This document shows, in pieces, positions 61,676 to 64,000 of a DNA stretch of 64,000 nucleotides. The first letter of the stretch is position 1, and every line of letters begins with the position of its first letter. Below the pieces are notes generated by a model that was given only the letters and a program-made list of their open reading frames with translations, had not been told where the DNA came from and made no database searches. The stretch lies in the NCBI GenBank assembly GCA_028289285.1, contig JANQRF010000004.1, positions 1 to 64,000 on the forward strand, written 5' to 3'. Made by a program: the position numbers and the translations under genes. Origin of the DNA: Alphaproteobacteria bacterium (GTDB taxonomy: Bacteria > Pseudomonadota > Alphaproteobacteria > Micavibrionales > Micavibrionaceae).

Positions 61676-62149
61676 TTAAGCGACTTCGGCGGTTATAGGT
61701 AGAGGGCGGTCTTCCGGCTTTTGTTCCTTATCAATAACATTCATCCCGTTTTCCAGGTAAAACGGGATGACTTTAGGATGATTTGTGCTGCGGGACGTTA
61801 AATATACATAGTCACTTCCACAGTGATCGAATAAAATTTTGAACATAGATTGTAAAAAAGTATCCCCGTAACCTTTTTTTGTTTGGTCTTCCTTTAAACC
61901 AAAACCTTCAATGCGGGTGATATTCGCATTCTCAGGCACATTGCGTTCAGCTTTTGCACAATGCGCTCTTAAATCTTTTTCGGTCTCATTATGCGTTAAA
62001 CAATAACCGATAGGGTACCCGTCTTTTTGCAACATAAATAACCTGATGCCGGACTTGGTAAGAATATCATTTTCAATAGCCTCAAGCGTGTACTGCTCGC
62101 GGTCGGGCCAGCCATAGGGGCCGCCGACTTGCTCTACCCAGTAACGCAC
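61676..62149 (-). CDS. GNAT-family acetyltransferase downstream of XRE copy 3
   Basis: 157 residues from a GTG at 62149 with an in-frame stop just upstream, so this start is the longest. GNAT core: SGIRLFMLQKDGYPIGYCL (beta-2/beta-3), ITRIEGFGLKEDQTKKGYGDTFLQ (Q-x-x-G-x-G loop) and YLTSRSTNHPKVIPFYLENGM. Substrate unknown. It lies 35 bases after XRE copy 3 on the same strand and so is probably in its operon. Confidence 0.88.
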   Translation of the reverse strand: MRYWVEQVGGPYGWPDREQYTLEAIENDILTKSGIRLFMLQKDGYPIGYCLTHNETEKDLRAHCAKAERNVPENANITRIEGFGLKEDQTKKGYGDTFLQSMFKILFDHCGSDYVYLTSRSTNHPKVIPFYLENGMNVIDKEQKPEDRPLPITAEVA

Positions 62150-62184
62150 AGTCTTTCAGTAATTGAGTGTATAAAAAAACCCCA

Positions 62185-62829
62185 TCATGCTTCTCTTGCC
62201 ACATTTTCACAGGCCAGATTAATGAGGATGCGAAGGCTGTCTGCAATATCAGGTTCTTTGGTTATCTTGATGAGAATTTCAGGGTCAAAACTCATAAAGG
62301 CAAACTTATCTCCGTAAACGTAAATCATTTTGCTTCTGAAAAATTCTTTGGGTACCCATTTATAAGAAGCAAAACTTTTCCCGATTAAATTCTTCTCCCC
62401 TTCTTTCAGGATATTTTTTGAAACGATATTCAGCTTTTGCATACGGGCGGCGTGATTTTGATACCATTCTTCCCCCGCAGCTTTCATTAACTCAGTCGGA
62501 AGACCGTTAAAAATCAGGATTTCTTTTTGGGTTTCTTTCGTCGTTTCATAGACATCATCGAAAAAAGCCCTGACTCCGTCTTCACCTTCTAGGGTTATTT
62601 GGAATAGGCCCAGCGCTCTTTTAACGCCGTCATCTTCAGTAAAAACAACACCCCCATTTTCGAGAGTTCTTGAGAGTTTCTCTAGGGACGTTCTGGACGG
62701 CGTACTTTTTTCTGATTCAAAATTACTGATTGTTTGTTTATTCATGCGTGCGCGTTTGGCTAACTCGGGCTGGCTCCAATTTAAAAGAGCGCGTGCCGCG
62801 CGGCATTGGGATGGTGTAATGATTTTCAT
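62185..62829 (-). CDS. XRE regulator with TrmB/PLD-like C-terminal domain, copy 3
   Basis: 214 residues. HTH in about 6-60 (PSQCRAARALLNWSQPELA, MNKQTISNFESEKSTP), the link GGVVFTEDDGVKRA, and the shared C-terminal domain (about 75-205): GEDGVRAFFDDVYETTKET, NILKEGEKNLIGKSFASYK, WVPKEFF, KMIYVYGDKFAFMSFD. Same layout as copies 1 and 2. AAGGAG precedes the ATG. A palindromic repeat lies just upstream of the ribosome binding site, inside the leader or promoter region. The gene is divergent from paralogue B at 63196. Confidence 0.88.
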   Translation of the reverse strand: MKIITPSQCRAARALLNWSQPELAKRARMNKQTISNFESEKSTPSRTSLEKLSRTLENGGVVFTEDDGVKRALGLFQITLEGEDGVRAFFDDVYETTKETQKEILIFNGLPTELMKAAGEEWYQNHAARMQKLNIVSKNILKEGEKNLIGKSFASYKWVPKEFFRSKMIYVYGDKFAFMSFDPEILIKITKEPDIADSLRILINLACENVAREA

Positions 62830-62844
62830 GGATTTCTCCTTGAT

Positions 62845-62936
62845 GTCATCCCGGACTTGATCCGGAATCTATAAAATTTAACAGCCTTTGTTAAAGGCTA
62901 AAAAATCGTCTGGATTCCCGCTTCCGCGGGAATGAC
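62845..62936. repeat. Palindromic intergenic repeat, GTCAT/ATGAC family, copy 3
   Basis: Starts GTCATCCCGGACTTGATCCGG and ends CCCGCTTCCGCGGGAATGAC (each arm a hairpin: CCGGAC/GATCCGG-type and CCCGC/GCGGG). An inner hairpin AGCCTTTG/AAAGGCT is at 62883-62900. It lies between the start of XRE copy 3 and its upstream gap. Confidence 0.8.
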
Positions 62937-63101
62937 AAAATTATATAGATTTTCCTGCAACAAGATATAGAAATTATATTTTTTATGCTTTCAATCATAG
63001 ATTATAAAATATTATTCTATTGATTTTAAATGATTTTTTTGCTATTTTCTCTTTATCAAAAATACAGAAATAGGTGGTAACTGAGGGCCATCCCCACACA
63101 A

Positions 63102-63140
63102 AAAGAGCCGCTCATGAACAACTCTCATGGGCGGTTCTTT
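63102..63140 (+). terminator. Orphan terminator-like hairpin upstream of paralogue B
   Basis: On the plus strand, AAAGAGCCGCTCATGA (63102-63117) pairs with TCATGGGCGGTTCTTT (63125-63140) with two G-U pairs and a 7-base loop; the right arm contributes the U-rich end. No plus-strand gene lies upstream, so it may end a small RNA or act as an attenuator. The other about 160 bases of the gap (62941-63101) are AT-rich and hold no gene I can see. Confidence 0.55.
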
Positions 63141-63195
63141 AAAAACACTTTTATGTATTATGTAATTAAATTAGCTGTGAGAAAAGGAATACATT

Positions 63196-63573
63196 ATGAA
63201 ACTACCAACGGAGACGTTTTTTGAACGTATTCGCAACCGGCTGTCCCCGGCCGAGGCGAATGATGCGATCCGCCAGCTGAAAAAAGCGGCGGGGCGGGCG
63301 GAAGTCAGCTATATGGCTGTGAAAGAGGCTTCGGAGCTACTTGACCGGATGCGGATGGAGGCGCGCAGTGCGATCCGCCATTACCGGGTCTGGCAGGCCG
63401 ATCAGACGGTGAAGCGTGTTTTGGCCGCGTCTCATGCCGATCATGGCCGGATTTTGCACGATCAGGCGCGGATCAAGGCTTCGCTCTATCTGGATGCGAT
63501 GCGCAATTACCGCGATCTGGTCCGGCTGTCCATCGCGCATTGCGAAGGTGTGAATGACAATATGAGATTTTAG
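63196..63573 (+). CDS. 125-residue helical protein, paralogue B
   Basis: 125 residues, starting MKLPTETFFERIRNRL like paralogue A at 57220-57597. Shares the blocks YMAVKEASELLDR and KASLYLDAMRNYRDLVRL, and differs mainly in the centre (about residues 55-90) and the last ten residues. Basic and helical, no membrane segment, function unknown. It is more GC-rich than XRE copy 3. It is divergent from XRE copy 3, 366 bases away, with a palindromic repeat and a hairpin between. Confidence 0.87.
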   Translation: MKLPTETFFERIRNRLSPAEANDAIRQLKKAAGRAEVSYMAVKEASELLDRMRMEARSAIRHYRVWQADQTVKRVLAASHADHGRILHDQARIKASLYLDAMRNYRDLVRLSIAHCEGVNDNMRF

Positions 63574-63630
63574 GATTTCCCCCATAGTCCCCATTTTGCC
63601 CCTGATCCCTGCCGGCCAGGGTGAGAGAGT

Positions 63631-63681
63631 CCCGGCGCGTATTTCATCCCCAAACAAAATCGCGCCGGGCTTTCTTTTTTA
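63631..63681. terminator. Intrinsic terminator after paralogue B
   Basis: CCCGGCGCG (63631-63639) and CGCGCCGGG (63661-63669) form a perfect 9-base stem followed by a long T-tract (63670-63682). It lies between convergent genes. Confidence 0.88.
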
Positions 63682-63683
63682 TT

Positions 63684-64000
63684 TCAACGGAAAGTAGATG
63701 GGCACAGGGTTTCGGCAATTTCCGGCTGACCGTTTGTCCGGCGGATACTATTTGCGTATATGCGGAGATGCTCCATGAGCGGCAGTTGACCGCTTTTACG
63801 ACTGGTCCCGTTGCTGTAATAAGCTTGATGTGCGATGTCGGGTTCATGCATATTGGGTTGTTCTGTGATAACAAGCATAAGTTTCTGGTTTTGCTGCTCA
63901 ATTTCATGCAAAAGCGTGCTTTTTGGGATAAATTTTAGATCTTCCAGAGGAAATAAGTCAGAAAAATTCGTTCTTTTTGTCACTGTCTCGTTGGCCTGTT
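63684..64000 (-). CDS. Hypothetical protein, 3' part at window edge
   Basis: The frame is open from the right edge of the window to the stop at 63684, giving at least 105 residues; a GTG at 63983 is possible but the frame continues upstream without a stop. Sequence marks: LFPLEDLKFIPKSTLLHEIEQ, KLMLVITEQPNMHEP, MEHLRIYANSIRRT. Not recognised. A strong terminator directly follows, which supports a real gene end. Confidence 0.55.
   Translation of the reverse strand, partial: QANETVTKRTNFSDLFPLEDLKFIPKSTLLHEIEQQNQKLMLVITEQPNMHEPDIAHQAYYSNGTSRKSGQLPLMEHLRIYANSIRRTNGQPEIAETLCPSTFR

Noticed and set aside
53131-63573. Reading the XRE pairs as classical toxin-antitoxin systems
   Set aside because: The regulators carry a full C-terminal ligand-type domain, the GNATs lack the small TacT-like size and the usual RHH/antitoxin partner, and one partner is a methyltransferase.

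Overview
The window reads as a continuous chromosomal segment of an alphaproteobacterium with moderate GC. The evidence is an NDUFA12-type complex I accessory protein, the aat-accC-accB-aroQ block, DUF2155 beside mlaD, the thrC/M16-peptidase/RimJ block, HemJ instead of HemG, hemE next to a probable origin, and a lysine/alanine-rich histone H1-like protein. An assignment near Micavibrio/Rhodospirillales relatives is plausible, but the sequence alone does not prove it. I see no rRNA, tRNA, CRISPR array, insertion sequence or prophage.

Layout. 1-6 kb: end of clpA, a receiver-domain protein with a histidine-less Hpt-like partner, a pilin-like surface protein, RidA, NDUFA12, mlaD, DUF2155, a diguanylate cyclase and aat. 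6-12 kb: a minus-strand run of M48 protease, two DsbA-like oxidoreductases, a PCu(A)C copper chaperone, aroQ, accB and accC. 12-26 kb: rlmE, a LysE exporter, an unrecognised 490-residue protein, guaB-GNAT-rsmB, a small pentapeptide/MarR cassette, a PfkB kinase, guaA and an OafA-type acyltransferase. 26-34 kb: the histone H1-like gene, M32 carboxypeptidase, thrC-M16-rimJ, dgkA, yqgE and a peroxiredoxin. 34-47 kb, almost all minus strand: an SxtI/J/K-like carbamoyltransferase cassette with an SGNH protein, PBP1A, mlaF-mlaE, alr, a two-gene islet, dnaB and small membrane genes. 47.3-47.7 kb: an AT-rich gap with DnaA-box-like sites, where gene orientation flips from minus to plus and hemE begins; this is my best oriC candidate. 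47.7-53 kb: hemE-hemH-(two small genes)-hemJ-rho.

53-64 kb is accessory in character. It holds three paralogous XRE regulators that share a TrmB/PLD-like C-terminal domain. Each is followed by a group-transfer enzyme (an EgtD-like methyltransferase once, GNAT acetyltransferases twice), and each is transcribed away from a small helical protein. Two of those small proteins are clear 125-residue paralogues. This repeated module is the most interesting candidate for an undescribed system here. The same region has a Cys-rich DnaJ-like zinc-finger membrane protein, a dienelactone hydrolase, a tandem universal stress protein and several strong intrinsic terminators.

How the genes work together: the heme genes (hemE, hemH, hemJ) supply the last steps of heme synthesis; mlaD (3.4 kb) and mlaFE (40.7-42.3 kb) are the split parts of one lipid transporter; guaB and guaA, 5 kb apart, complete GMP synthesis; accB/accC feed fatty acid synthesis; alr and PBP1A serve the cell wall; RsmB and RlmE modify rRNA. 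Three dispersed palindromic elements with GTCAT/ATGAC ends mark intergenic gaps.
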